This document shows, one piece after another, positions 51,773 through 61,107 of a DNA stretch of 64,000 nucleotides. Location: contig NZ_CP070502.1 of assembly GCF_018309085.1 (NCBI RefSeq), positions 558,001 to 622,000 of the forward strand. The letters are read 5' to 3'. Both the position numbers and the translations under genes were made by a program. Within the stretch, counting starts at the first letter, position 1. The number at the start of each line of letters is the position of its first letter. This DNA comes from Sporosarcina sp. Marseille-Q4063 (GTDB lineage: Bacteria; Bacillota; Bacilli; Bacillales_A; Planococcaceae). The notes under the pieces were generated by a model. The model was not told the origin of the DNA and ran no database searches. It saw only the letters and a program-made list of their open reading frames with translations.

Positions 51773-53479
51773 TCATTTTTCAATTATTTCAGTAATGAAC
51801 TTCTCAAGTGGCCAAGTATTTACCACTGTTTCTTTTTTCAGCCAGGCCTTCTGTCCGTAATTAACTCCTGTTTCCATAAATCTTAATGTATCTATCGCAT
51901 GCGCGTCAGTATTAATGGCAATTTTCACGCCGGCTTCTTGTGCCTGAATAAGATATTCGGCAGCCAAATCAAGTCGGTGTGGGTTTGCATTTAATTCTAA
52001 AATTTTATTATATTTTTTTGCCCATTTAATAAGTTGTGCAACATCTGGATTATATCCGTCGCGTTGACCGACTATGCGACCAGTCGGATGTGCAATCATA
52101 TTGACATGCGGATTTTTCATAGCCGCATGAAGACGTTCCATTATTTGCTCCTGGGGCTGGTTGAAGCTTGAATGGATAGACGCGATCACAAAATCGAGTT
52201 CACTCAATAATTCATCGTCAAAATCTAGTGTTGCATCAGGCAAGATATCCATTTCTGTTCCGCAGAATATCTCAATATCATCGTATTCTTCATTCAACGA
52301 ACGAATTTCCTCGATTTGTTCACGAACGCGTTCAGGCGTTAAGCCGTTTGCAACTCGTAAAAATTGCGTGTGATCCGTAATAACAATATGCGAATATCCG
52401 ATTGCGCGACATGCTTCGACCATTTCACGAATCGAATGCGCACCATCTGACCAAGTTGAATGCATATGCAAATCCGAACGAATATCTTCAATGGCTACAA
52501 GACCCGGTATTTCATCAACTCGGTCCAACTCTTTACCATTTTGTCTAAGCGTCGGCGGGATAAACGGCAATCCGAAATGATTGAAGAATTGTTCTTCAGT
52601 TTTGAACGTAGTCATATTTCCTTCCTCGTCTTCAACACCGTATTCGCTAATTTTAAGACCTTTAGACTTGGCCAATTGACGAAGGGCTACGTTATGATCT
52701 TTAGAGCCTGTAAAATGGTGAATAGCCGTAGCGAATTGTTCGTCTTTCATAAAACGAAAATCAGCATCAATCGGATCTTCCATATCTATCGTAACGGAAA
52801 GCTTAGCATCGCCTGCCGCAATCGTTTCTAGAATCGGCAATGATGCAAGTAATTTTTCTCGAACAACAGAAGGTTCGTCAGTCACTAGAATAAAATCGAC
52901 ATCACTACTCTCCTCTTCGGTTCTGCGGTAACTTCCCGCGACAGAAAACCGAGTGATTTCAGGAATTTCTTCAAGTCTTGCTTCTACAAGGTGCACGACT
53001 TTTTCCATTTTCCAATGCGGAAATTTACCTTGTCGCGTTCCGAAGGCTTCAATTGCAGCTAATATATTTTCTTCGGTCTTTTTTCCGAACCCAGGCACTT
53101 TGCGTACCGCACCTTCAAGACATGCCTCGTGCAGGGATTCGATTGATTCGATTCCAATCATTTCCCGTAACTTCGCGATTCTCTTTCCGCCAAGACCAGG
53201 TATTTTCAAAAGCGGGACAAGTCCTTTTGGAACCGTTTCTTCTAATTCATTTAAAAGGTCGGATTCCCCTTTTTCGATTAAATCAGTGATGACAGCCCCC
53301 GTACCTTTTCCGATACCTTTTAGCTTTAATATATCATCCATTTCAGACAAGCTTCGTGAATCGAGTTCAAGAACATTTGCCGCTCGTCTAAAAGCGCCAA
53401 CCTTGAAATGGTTTTCACCTAGTAATTCCATGTACATTGCAATCTTTTCAAACGTTTGAATGATTTTCTTTTTATTCAC
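51773..53479 (-). CDS. polX: DNA polymerase X with PHP exonuclease domain
   Basis: A 568-residue family X polymerase: an N-terminal helix-hairpin-helix and thumb (LKGIGKGTGAVI, IPGLGGKRIAKLREM, VPGFGKKTEENI), the nucleotidyl transfer site VAGSYRRTEEESSDVDFILV with catalytic aspartates, then a PHP domain from about 335 (DLHMHSTWSDGAHSI, ITDHTQFLRV, NTDAHAID). It fills gaps and has 3'-5' exonuclease activity in B. subtilis. It ends about 17 bases before the mutS2 start and is separated from yshB by a terminator. Confidence 0.95.
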   Translation of the reverse strand: MNKKKIIQTFEKIAMYMELLGENHFKVGAFRRAANVLELDSRSLSEMDDILKLKGIGKGTGAVITDLIEKGESDLLNELEETVPKGLVPLLKIPGLGGKRIAKLREMIGIESIESLHEACLEGAVRKVPGFGKKTEENILAAIEAFGTRQGKFPHWKMEKVVHLVEARLEEIPEITRFSVAGSYRRTEEESSDVDFILVTDEPSVVREKLLASLPILETIAAGDAKLSVTIDMEDPIDADFRFMKDEQFATAIHHFTGSKDHNVALRQLAKSKGLKISEYGVEDEEGNMTTFKTEEQFFNHFGLPFIPPTLRQNGKELDRVDEIPGLVAIEDIRSDLHMHSTWSDGAHSIREMVEACRAIGYSHIVITDHTQFLRVANGLTPERVREQIEEIRSLNEEYDDIEIFCGTEMDILPDATLDFDDELLSELDFVIASIHSSFNQPQEQIMERLHAAMKNPHVNMIAHPTGRIVGQRDGYNPDVAQLIKWAKKYNKILELNANPHRLDLAAEYLIQAQEAGVKIAINTDAHAIDTLRFMETGVNYGQKAWLKKETVVNTWPLEKFITEIIEK

Positions 53480-53500
53480 AAGTATTCCTCCGCTCCTGAA

Positions 53501-53534
53501 AAAACTTCCCTCCTATTTTGAAGGGGGAAGTTTT
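53501..53534 (-). terminator. zapA-yshB terminator
   Basis: AAAACTTCCC and GGGAAGTTTT arms with further CTC/GAG-like pairing and T runs on both sides. It overlaps the last base of yshB. Confidence 0.78.
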
Positions 53535-54073
53535 TAGCTTTTATAAATATACCACCATTTTTTCACGGTTTCTGAAAACCACGGCGTATGTTCGAACATC
53601 GCATCTGCAAGAATAGATTTATCGATAAAGGTTTGGACAAATTCAACTGGAATCATAATAGCTAAGTATAATACTAGGAAGATGAGTATATAAAACTCAA
53701 TAAATCCTAATACTGCACCTGAGAGTCTTGCGACAAAACCAAGTACAGGTAGAAACTTTAAAAAGTCGAACATCGATGCTATAAGTTGCAAGCCGAATTT
53801 CACGACGATAAAAATTAGTACGAATGCAAGTAAATTATAAAATGTTTCATCTAAATCTAGCTCTCCCACAACGAATGATAACTTTGAATCTGCGGTGACT
53901 CCTGGATAAGGAATCCATAGGACAAACTTTTCAGCAAGTTGTTTGTAGTACAGAAATGCAACGACTAAGGCTGCGATAAAACCTGTCATATGAATTAATT
54001 GGACAATTAGGCCACGGCGAAATCCAGTGATTAGTCCCGCCAATAGGAGAATAATAATTAGTAAATCTAGCAT
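53534..54073 (-). CDS. yshB: CvpA-family membrane protein (YshB)
   Basis: A 179-residue protein with four membrane helices and the CvpA look: LDLLIIILLLAGLITGFRRGL at the start, with a GxxxGxxRG element, and GFVARLSGAVLGFIEF near 110-130. The family was named for colicin V production; in Bacilli its role is unclear. It follows zapA by seven bases, the same arrangement as B. subtilis yshA-yshB. Confidence 0.88.
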   Translation of the reverse strand: MLDLLIIILLLAGLITGFRRGLIVQLIHMTGFIAALVVAFLYYKQLAEKFVLWIPYPGVTADSKLSFVVGELDLDETFYNLLAFVLIFIVVKFGLQLIASMFDFLKFLPVLGFVARLSGAVLGFIEFYILIFLVLYLAIMIPVEFVQTFIDKSILADAMFEHTPWFSETVKKWWYIYKS

Positions 54074-54080
54074 GTAGCAG

Positions 54081-54341
54081 TCAACCCTTCAACTTTTTCA
54101 ATTGGATTTCCATTTGTTCAACTTGCTCTTTTAATTTAAGATAATCATGTACACTATTAACAGCGGCTAGCACCGCAATCTTTGTACTATCGAGCGTTGG
54201 ATTATGCGAACTGATTTCCCTCATCTTATCATCAACGACTGAGGCGACCTGACGCATATGGATACTTGTTTCTTTACCAACCATTTTATACGTTTGACCG
54301 TAAATATCGACGGCAATCCGTGTTTTTTCTTTATCTGCCAA
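54081..54341 (-). CDS. zapA: Cell division protein ZapA
   Basis: An 86-residue protein: [30 protein letters not shown] is the ZapA globular part and the C-terminal [24 protein letters not shown] is its coiled coil. ZapA bundles FtsZ filaments at the division site. The start is TTG, with AGGGGGTG upstream. It faces rnhC across a short shared promoter region of 92 bases. Confidence 0.92.
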   Translation of the reverse strand: MADKEKTRIAVDIYGQTYKMVGKETSIHMRQVASVVDDKMREISSHNPTLDSTKIAVLAAVNSVHDYLKLKEQVEQMEIQLKKLKG

Positions 54342-54433
54342 GGACTGGACACCCCCTGTAAAACTCTGTTTCTAATCATACCATGAAATCCATTTATTTG
54401 TGAATTAAGTCGACGAAAGGAAGTAGAAAATAT

Positions 54434-55369
54434 ATGGGTAATCAAGTAATTCTTATTAGCAACGAAGAAATGAAGAATGTTATGAACCACTATGCCTCGT
54501 CAAAAATCACTCGTAATGCACCTGGGGTTGTATTTGCCGCGAAAACAACAGATACCGCGATCACTGCCTATAAATCTGGAAAAGTATTGTTTCAAGGCGC
54601 GGGTGCTGAACGAGAGGCAGCGCGATGGGGCCCCCTCACCGCAACAAAAAAACCAGCAGCATCGATTTCCAAAGGGGATATGTTGCCCGCCAATCTTGCT
54701 GAACTATCTGTAATCGGATCCGACGAAACAGGAACCGGGGACTTTTTCGGACCTGTCACTGTAGCAGCATGTTATGTTCGTGCGGACCAGATTGAACTCG
54801 TTCGTGAACTCGGCGTAAAGGACTCCAAACAATTGACGGATGATTTAATGCGAACAATCGCTCCTGATTTACAAGCGACACTTATTCATAGTGTTCTTAC
54901 CTTAGGAAATGTGAAATACAATGAAATACAAGGGCAAGGAAATTCTCAAGGGAAAATTAAAGCGCTCCTTCATAATCAGGCACTGAAACATGTCCTTCGC
55001 AAAATGAATGGGGAAAAGCCTGATTATATTTTAATTGACCAATTTGCCCAACGCGGCGTTTATTATAATTATTTAAAATTAGAACCCGAAATCATTCGTG
55101 AAAATGTATTATTGTCGACAAAAGCAGAAGGCCTTCACTTATCAGTCGCGGCTGCATCAATCATTGCGCGTGTTGCGTTTTTAGAGGAAATGGACCGACT
55201 TAGTGCGCTTGCTGGCATTACCTTGCCAAAAGGTGCCGGACCACGAGTTGATGAAGTAGCCGCTCGTATTTTATTAAAAAGCGGCGCTGGAACTTTGAAA
55301 AGCATGACTAAATGGCATTTTGCGAACACAAGAAAGGCGCAGCAAATTGCAAATAAAAAAAGAATGTAA
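54434..55369 (+). CDS. rnhC: Ribonuclease HIII
   Basis: The 311-residue protein has an N-terminal substrate-binding domain (about 1-90) and an RNase HII/HIII core with the signature IGSDETGTGDFFGPV and conserved DQFAQRGVYYNY and SVAAASIIARVAFLEE. It removes RNA from RNA-DNA hybrids. It diverges from zapA, as in B. subtilis. A GGAAG ribosome site precedes the ATG. Confidence 0.95.
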   Translation: MGNQVILISNEEMKNVMNHYASSKITRNAPGVVFAAKTTDTAITAYKSGKVLFQGAGAEREAARWGPLTATKKPAASISKGDMLPANLAELSVIGSDETGTGDFFGPVTVAACYVRADQIELVRELGVKDSKQLTDDLMRTIAPDLQATLIHSVLTLGNVKYNEIQGQGNSQGKIKALLHNQALKHVLRKMNGEKPDYILIDQFAQRGVYYNYLKLEPEIIRENVLLSTKAEGLHLSVAAASIIARVAFLEEMDRLSALAGITLPKGAGPRVDEVAARILLKSGAGTLKSMTKWHFANTRKAQQIANKKRM

Positions 55370-55415
55370 CTATTTCAACTGGCAGTCGAACTAATCAAAA
55401 AGGAGGTTCTGACTC

Positions 55416-55985
55416 ATGTTGAGAGTAGTATATTTCTTGGCTTTTGTTTTTGTATTAGTTGCTTGCGGAACGACAAACAACGGCAGTGGTTCGGCTATTA
55501 AGGATTCTCTTCCCCCGCCGAACAGCGGAGATAATGAAGGTGATTTTCTTTATAGTCTTTACACGGAGAAAGATGTTTATGATGAGTTTGGCGATTTAGC
55601 AATTTTCGCTGAATTGACGTATGTTGGCGATGAGGAATCCATCGATATTTTTCATGGCGGCTCAGCTTTTCACTTTCCGTTTATAGAAAGAACTAGAGAA
55701 TTTGATGTCGGATACGCCATGAATGAACCGCTTCTTACAACAACGCTATTCAAAGATGTACCCCTTCGTGAAAAGTACGCGTTTGCGGGTGGTTATAGTG
55801 ATGAAGACACAGAAGAATTTCAGCAGTTTGTCCAAACAATCATCGATAAAGGGTTCCCGGAAGGCGAGTATATCATGAATGGATCTGCCCAGTTTTATCT
55901 AAACAATCCGGCCTTTACGACGAATGACAAGAAATATGATATGAGTGCTTCGATTGGTTTTACAGTTATGAAAGACGTGAAATAA
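55416..55985 (+). CDS. Uncharacterised lipoprotein
   Basis: The 189-residue product has a signal ending in VLVAC (Cys 17) and a Gly/Ser/Asn-rich linker. The rest looks like an all-beta, Ig-like domain (EKDVYDEFGDLAIFAELTYV, DIFHGGSAFHFPF, GSAQFYLNNP) comparable to small Bacillus lipoproteins with BsuPI-like folds; this is a weak resemblance. Function unknown. AGGAGG precedes the ATG by eight bases. It follows rnhC by 46 bases and may be cotranscribed with it. Confidence 0.75.
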   Translation: MLRVVYFLAFVFVLVACGTTNNGSGSAIKDSLPPPNSGDNEGDFLYSLYTEKDVYDEFGDLAIFAELTYVGDEESIDIFHGGSAFHFPFIERTREFDVGYAMNEPLLTTTLFKDVPLREKYAFAGGYSDEDTEEFQQFVQTIIDKGFPEGEYIMNGSAQFYLNNPAFTTNDKKYDMSASIGFTVMKDVK

Positions 55986-55986
55986 T

Positions 55987-56021
55987 AAAATTCGCTTCGG
56001 GCAATTACCGAAGCGAATTTT
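55987..56021. terminator. Bidirectional terminator
   Basis: AAAATTCGCTTCGG and CCGAAGCGAATTTT form a perfect 14-bp stem with a seven-base loop between two convergent genes. Confidence 0.92.
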
Positions 56022-56025
56022 ACTA

Positions 56026-56679
56026 TTATTTATTCTCTTCTAACCAAGCAGTTAGCACGTCTTCTTTAAAATTTTTAATGACAAACCATCGTTCTTCTTC
56101 CTCTGACATAATTCCGTAAGCCTTGCCGATTGTTCCGCCTTGTAGTTTCCAAATGGCATTGTGATCTTTGTCCACCCGATTAAAGTTTCCATCTTTCCAT
56201 CTAGTGACAATCGATAGAAGGGTATCTTTCTCCGGGAAATCGTTGGCTTCAATAATATCGTAAACAATATCAATATTTTCTTGAATCATAGGCGTAGCAC
56301 CCCATTTTTCATTGGCCTGGATTTTCTGGTGTGTCATTTGATGCATAACAACCAAGATTTCTGTTTGGGGAGAGGAATGGGTAATAAGCAATTCCGTTTG
56401 GGCGCCAGATATTTTTTTCGAATGTACCGAATTTCCTTTCGAAATCTCCTCCTCGCTCGCTATAACTTTTTCATCTTTACTATCTTTTTTCAAATACCAA
56501 TTGCCACCTGCAACTACTCCTCCTAGAAAGAGAATTACAGCTAATGAAATTAAGATTTTTTTGATGGTTATCTTCCTCCGAGTGAACGTATTAATGCATT
56601 TTTTTAATCCAAGTAATTTTTAACTATAAACTAGATTATGAACATATGAAATGCTTTTCATACTATTTGTATTCTTCAT
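56026..56679 (-). pseudogene. DUF6241-like gene interrupted by an in-frame stop (or with a non-standard start)
   Basis: The conserved domain (HQMTHQKIQANEKWGATPM, RWKDGNFNRVDKDHNAIWKL, LQGGTIGKAYGIM) is intact and paralogous to the gene at 26594. The membrane segment KKILISLAVILFLGGVVAGG lies upstream of the first usual start (TTG 56493) and is preceded at 56565 by ATC, eight bases from GGAGGA, not by ATG. Further upstream in the same frame an ATG at 56679, behind GGAGAAGGAG, opens 19 codons (MKNTNSMKSISYVHNLVYS) to a TAA at 56620-56622. So either a nonsense mutation splits one gene, or translation starts at a rare ATC or at the TTG and lacks the membrane anchor. Confidence 0.65.
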
Positions 56680-56742
56680 TAAAACTCCTTCTCCTTTTAA
56701 TAATCCAATATTGTTGGATTATTTCTATAAAAACATTAAAAA

Positions 56743-56770
56743 TAAGCCGTCAATACCTTCTGACGGCTTA
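56743..56770. terminator. Terminator of the CPBP protease gene
   Basis: TAAGCCGTCA and TGACGGCTTA pair along 10 bases with an eight-base loop. T-rich sequence follows on the minus strand, just past the protease stop. Confidence 0.75.
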
Positions 56771-56783
56771 CTTCCCTAAAAAA

Positions 56784-57401
56784 TTACAGTAAAACAAAAA
56801 TATAAATTCCCACGAGATTTGCAAGGAAATGCGCAATAGTTGTTAAATAAATATTTTTCGTTTTCAAAAATAATACGCCATATAGGATACTATCCACAAA
56901 AACAAAACTAACATCATACATAACTACTCCCACCGGACCAATGGATAGATGACCAACTGCGAATAGAAAGGAAACTAAAATAATAGCGATTTTCGGATTT
57001 ATTATATTCGATAGTTTTTCTTGTGCGAAACCACGAAATGCCAGTTCTTCCCCTAAGGCGAGAATGAAAAGCTGCGGAATCAGTATGAATAACGAACCCA
57101 AGTGCAACATCGGCGCAACTCGATCCATCACGTGTTCATTAAAGGTTGGCATTGCATAATGAGCAAACACTATTTGACCGAAAACTGATGCTAACGGTAG
57201 CAAAACTAGCCACCAATACTTCCGAATATCTTCCTTCGTGTTATCCCAATGGAATGTAAAAACTGAATCACCAGTTTTAAACTTTCGACGCTCATTTACG
57301 ATATAAAAAATTGCAAAAATAATCGCCAACCCGCTTAAAGGTGATAATGCTAGGATTGCAAAAATAATGAGTGGTACTAATCTTTTTCGGCTACTCCCCA
57401 T
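56784..57401 (-). CDS. CPBP-family intramembrane metalloprotease
   Basis: The 205-residue membrane protein has five or six hydrophobic segments and the CPBP (Abi) motifs: GEELAFRGF with the EExxxR glutamates near residue 115-120, FAVGHLSIGPVGVVMYD, and a last histidine in TIAHFLANLVG. The family includes prenyl-protein endopeptidase-like and bacteriocin self-immunity proteins; the role here is unknown. The second of two close ATG codons is used because of the GGGGGA ribosome site. Facing genes are separate. Confidence 0.82.
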   Translation of the reverse strand: MGSSRKRLVPLIIFAILALSPLSGLAIIFAIFYIVNERRKFKTGDSVFTFHWDNTKEDIRKYWWLVLLPLASVFGQIVFAHYAMPTFNEHVMDRVAPMLHLGSLFILIPQLFILALGEELAFRGFAQEKLSNIINPKIAIILVSFLFAVGHLSIGPVGVVMYDVSFVFVDSILYGVLFLKTKNIYLTTIAHFLANLVGIYIFVLL

Positions 57402-57487
57402 ATACATCCCCCGTATCGGATTTCAGTCTCTTTAAACACTATTATGTTACAATCGAAAAAATAACAATTTCAAAAGAGGTGAATAAA

Positions 57488-57760
57488 ATGTGCCGAAACA
57501 TTAAGACATTGTATAACTTTGAACCTTCCGCTACCGAAGATGAAATATATGCGGCATCTCTCCAATATGTGCGAAAGATCTCCGGTTTCAATAAACCATC
57601 GAAAGCAAACGAGGACGCTTTTAATCATGCTGTTGAGGAAATCGCTACATCTACGCAACAATTGCTCAACTCATTGATCACAAATGCCGCTCCGCGTAAT
57701 CGAGAAGTTGAAGCCCAACGTGCTCGGGCTAGAAATGAAAAAAGATTTGGTGCAAAGTAA
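57488..57760 (+). CDS. DUF2277 family protein
   Basis: A 90-residue soluble protein that matches DUF2277: MCRNIKTLYNFEPSATEDEI, YVRKISGFNKPSKANEDAFN and the Arg-rich tail QRARARNEKRFG. The family is widespread in bacteria and of unknown function; the conserved MCRNI start is a hallmark. The ATG follows AAGAGGTG by seven bases. It is convergent with the metallo-hydrolase gene that follows. Confidence 0.88.
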   Translation: MCRNIKTLYNFEPSATEDEIYAASLQYVRKISGFNKPSKANEDAFNHAVEEIATSTQQLLNSLITNAAPRNREVEAQRARARNEKRFGAK

Positions 57761-57774
57761 AACTCCGCTATATA

Positions 57775-58713
57775 TTATTTCACTAAATAATCAAGTAATC
57801 CCATTGCACTCACTTGCATATCAAGTTCAATCAAACCATAAACCTCATGGTCATCAAGTATATTATTTTTTCTTAGATAATCTCGGACTCTGTCCAATAA
57901 TCGCTCGGCAAGTATTTCATGACTTTCCTGCTCATCAACTATAGACTGAGCTTCCTTCATAAAAGTATCGAGCCAGTCCCCTACTTGCAAAAGAGCGGTA
58001 TTCGGATTATTCGTCATGCCGTAATGGCCGAAATAAATATAATTAAGCTCCAACCCGAGCATCCGATCAATCTCCTGTCGCATTGCATCTGGATCAAATT
58101 GATTTGGCGAAGTGGAAGGTAAAAACAAATCGACACCATCGCGGATCAATTGTTCGTAACGAATCCCGACAGTATCTCCAGTAAACATGCCATTGCTAAT
58201 CGGGTCATAAATACTAAAATGATGTTTGGCATGTCCCGGAGTATCCAAAAACTTCAATGTACATGTAGGACCAATTTCCAACGTATCACCATCACCTTTA
58301 ATTAGCAGTCGCTCTTCGGGGATTGCGACGACTGGATCGAATAGTTCCGAAAACCTTTCCCCGTATACCATTTTTGCACCTGCTACCAATCTAGTAGGAT
58401 CCGCCAAGTGCCTTGCACCTCTTGGGTGGACAACAACCTTAGCATTCGGGCAATCCTCAAGAAGCAAGCCGGCACCGCCTGCGTGATCGAGATGGATGTG
58501 CGTCACGATAATGTATTTCACTTGATCCAACGAAAATCCAAGTGTTTCTAACCCCTTTTTCACATGCTTCACAGATGGGCTCGGCCCTGTGTCAACTAAT
58601 GTCAACTCTTCTTCAGCGATTACATAAGTTCCCGTCCGTTCCGGTACGCCTAAATCAAAACCATCAATCAAAAAGATTCTTTCGTTTAAACGAATTGGAT
58701 CTTTTACATTCAT
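57775..58713 (-). CDS. Metallo-beta-lactamase-fold hydrolase
   Basis: A 312-residue MBL-fold protein: TLVDTGPSPS, the zinc motif VTHIHLDHAGGAG near residue 70, LDTPGHAKHHFS, and MFTGDTVGI. A C-terminal helical part (about 230-312) follows the core. It resembles YqgX/glyoxalase-like or quorum-lactonase-like hydrolases, but the substrate is not evident. No neighbour points to a pathway. The start is an ATG preceded by AAGGGAGG. Confidence 0.85.
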   Translation of the reverse strand: MNVKDPIRLNERIFLIDGFDLGVPERTGTYVIAEEELTLVDTGPSPSVKHVKKGLETLGFSLDQVKYIIVTHIHLDHAGGAGLLLEDCPNAKVVVHPRGARHLADPTRLVAGAKMVYGERFSELFDPVVAIPEERLLIKGDGDTLEIGPTCTLKFLDTPGHAKHHFSIYDPISNGMFTGDTVGIRYEQLIRDGVDLFLPSTSPNQFDPDAMRQEIDRMLGLELNYIYFGHYGMTNNPNTALLQVGDWLDTFMKEAQSIVDEQESHEILAERLLDRVRDYLRKNNILDDHEVYGLIELDMQVSAMGLLDYLVK

Positions 58714-58874
58714 AAATTAAACCTCCCTTAATAATTACAACATTATTCCAAAGAGTTTCATTATATTGTAGCAGAGTTTTCCGAATTCATCTAAAATAAT
58801 AATATATTAGTAGATAAAGCAACTAAGATAGCGTATGATTCGCAATCGAATTGACAGTAGAAAAAGCAAGAAAA

Positions 58875-58902
58875 AATGCCCAGGCTTTTATGCCTGAGCA
58901 TT
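58875..58902 (-). terminator. Terminator downstream of the DUF4030 gene
   Basis: AATGCCCAGGC and GCCTGAGCATT pair with one mismatch around six bases, followed by TTTTTT on the minus strand. It lies about 170 bases past the DUF4030 gene and before the metallo-hydrolase gene. Confidence 0.78.
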
Positions 58903-58930
58903 ATTCAACAATCGCGCCCGTTAATTTAAG
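58901..58930. repeat. Dispersed short repeat, copy 1
   Basis: TTATTCAAC-AATCGCGCCCGTTAAT. Similar copies recur at about 60921, 60961, 61993, 62037 and 62346. Confidence 0.65.
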
Positions 58931-59071
58931 CGCAATCTTTCACAAACTCTTTTATATAGTGATCTGTCCAATGTGTTAGCGAAGCTGAAGTATTTATGTG
59001 CGAAACACAGATAGCTTTAAAAATAACTATAGTGCCAAACACTTCCTATAACTAAAATGTTTGGCTTATAT

Positions 59072-60118
59072 TTAGTTTGTTATTTTAACAAATGACTTTT
59101 CATTCTTTAACAATAATTGAATCGTATAATTGTCATTTTTAATTTGCTCCTGTGTTTCTGGTAAAGCTAAATATCCTTGTATTGCTAATTTAATTTCTTG
59201 AATTATTTCTTCAGAAGGTGGATTATCCAAATCCGTTTTAATTGAAACATAGGAATGCCCTTTCCTCACTTTATAAGATAGTCCTGTCAGTTGATAAGTT
59301 GATTTTCCTGCCATTGCATCATATATATCAGATGAAAGATATGCCCAACGATTATCTTGTCGTCGATGTTCAAAGTTGAAAGTATTCACTTCAATATCTT
59401 TTACATCTAAGTTTTGTGATTTTATTTCTTTTTCGATATCCGCAATAATTTCAGTAGACTCTTGAATATGATCAGGCATATCAATTGTGACTCTATTTGA
59501 AAACCAAGATTGTTCAAGGCCTGCTAATTCATAATCTGCTTCTTCATCATATCCATATGATGCGAATACTTCCTTCACAATCTCACGTACCTTGTCATAA
59601 AGTCCGCTTGTTTCATCCCCTGGATACTCTTGAGGTGCTTCTGTTGCTTTCGAAACCTTTAAATCATATTTGTCATAGCCATTTTCAAATAGATAATTAG
59701 TTAACTTTGGTTCAAGGTCATCTATTGCTTGTTTTAATGTAGAGTCTTTCAAAATTAGTGAAACTTCAATTGTATATGGAGATGGTGTTATCCCTACAAA
59801 GTTAACAGTGTAGCCTTCCTTTTCGACTAATTCAAAGAGTTGAGATGTTAAATCGGGATTATGCTGACCATCTGAAAAACTAGGAGTGATAGAAATCGGT
59901 AAAATTTTTCCTGCGATACTTGCCATTGTCGATGAGTAGAACGGCGAAGTGATGATAAATAGCATACACGCTATAGCAACCCAACCGTAATGTTTTAAAT
60001 TACGCTTATTCTTTTTATAAGCATTATGCAAAATTTTACTTCTAAGTTGGTCTTTCGATTTGTCTGTTACCTTTAGTTGTTCTTCTAATTCCCTAAATTG
60101 TTCATCCGAGAAGTTCAT
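59072..60118 (-). CDS. DUF4030 membrane protein, probable anti-sigma factor
   Basis: The 348-residue protein has a short cytoplasmic start (about 1-40), one membrane helix (about 43-62) and a large outside part with YTVNFVGITPSPYTIEVSL and repeated YDEEADYEL/VRIVIDMPD-like strands fitting the DUF4030 domain. It overlaps the end of the sigma-factor gene by 17 bases, so it is translationally linked to it, and the layout (short cytoplasmic part, one helix, extracellular sensor) is that of an ECF anti-sigma factor. A regulatory role is inferred. Confidence 0.75.
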   Translation of the reverse strand: MNFSDEQFRELEEQLKVTDKSKDQLRSKILHNAYKKNKRNLKHYGWVAIACMLFIITSPFYSSTMASIAGKILPISITPSFSDGQHNPDLTSQLFELVEKEGYTVNFVGITPSPYTIEVSLILKDSTLKQAIDDLEPKLTNYLFENGYDKYDLKVSKATEAPQEYPGDETSGLYDKVREIVKEVFASYGYDEEADYELAGLEQSWFSNRVTIDMPDHIQESTEIIADIEKEIKSQNLDVKDIEVNTFNFEHRRQDNRWAYLSSDIYDAMAGKSTYQLTGLSYKVRKGHSYVSIKTDLDNPPSEEIIQEIKLAIQGYLALPETQEQIKNDNYTIQLLLKNEKSFVKITN

Positions 60119-60620
60119 TGGTAATCCCCCTTTTAATCAATTCATTTTTCAGTTCAACTAACGCTCTTTTTAAAGTCATTTTCACTTTACTTTCTGACCA
60201 GTTTAAAACGAGGGCTGTTTCTGCTGTTGAAAATTCTTTTAGCTTCCGCAAAATGATGACATGCCTATAAGAAGGTTTTAATTGTTGAATGGCTCTATAT
60301 AATTGTTCAATTTGAAAATTCATAGCTATGATTTGTTCAGGTATTGGCTTGTAGTCTTTCTCTTCCATTGTTAAACCCAAATAATATTGTAACGGGTGTT
60401 TTTTTCGAAAATAGTCCTTTGTCACATTATGTGCGATAGAAAATAACCATGTTTTCACGGATGATTTCTGTTCAAATTGCTGTTGATGTCTATATGCTTT
60501 TATAAAAGTTTCCTGTGTTAAATCTTCTGCTTGTTGATAGTCTCGCACCATTAAAAGTATGTAGCTTAGAATCGATTCACCATACTCATCAAACCATTTA
60601 GTTAATTCCTCTTGCTCCAA
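60102..60620 (-). CDS. ECF-type RNA polymerase sigma factor
   Basis: A 172-residue ECF sigma factor. Region 2 includes YILLMVRDYQQAEDLTQETFIKAYRH and KTWLFSIAHNVTKDYFRKK; region 4 contains LKPSYRHVIILRKLKEFSTAETALVLNWSESKVKMTLKRAL in parts, the DNA-binding helix-turn-helix. It probably turns on an envelope-stress set of genes when its anti-sigma partner encoded downstream lets go. It resembles SigX/SigV-type factors, but no subgroup is claimed. Confidence 0.9.
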   Translation of the reverse strand: MEQEELTKWFDEYGESILSYILLMVRDYQQAEDLTQETFIKAYRHQQQFEQKSSVKTWLFSIAHNVTKDYFRKKHPLQYYLGLTMEEKDYKPIPEQIIAMNFQIEQLYRAIQQLKPSYRHVIILRKLKEFSTAETALVLNWSESKVKMTLKRALVELKNELIKRGITNELLG

Positions 60621-60920
60621 ATCTGTTCCTCCCCTTTCTATACACTTAGACGCAAATTAAAATGAATTCGTCACGTTTTAAACAATTAAATTCAAATAAA
60701 TAAAATTAATTACATCTCACCATCTTTAAGTAATTTCACAAAATAAAAAAAGCACTAATCCCAAGTTGGATCAATGCCCATAGTTCTCAAAATAATTTAG
60801 ATGAATTTCTGAAATCTCAACGACACTTAATTGAACATACATGCACCTATAGCTTGAGTGCAATCCTTCACATTCTTATCTATACTTTAACATAAATGTT
60901 CACAGTTTCCTTTAAGCGTG

Positions 60921-60982
60921 TTACTCAATAGCCTTGCCCGATTGTAGATCACATTAGTTCGGCAATCGCGCCCGTTAATGGA
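60921..60982. repeat. Dispersed short repeat, copies 2 and 3
   Basis: A degenerate copy (TTACTCAATAGCCTTGCCCG, 60921-60940) is followed after about 20 bases by a close copy (GGCAATCGCGCCCGTTAATG, 60961-60980). Both lie in the 490-base gene-free gap between the sigma gene and the DUF3888 gene, which otherwise holds no gene I can support. Confidence 0.6.
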
Positions 60983-61107
60983 ACAACTAAGGTTACCTTT
61001 GCTGTATTTCCCTTAAAAGTAATTACGTTACGCCTAGTTCAAAAATATTGTATTTTCTTTGGGTTTTGGGACAATCTAAAGATAAAAGATGAACGAGGTG
61101 TCCCTTG

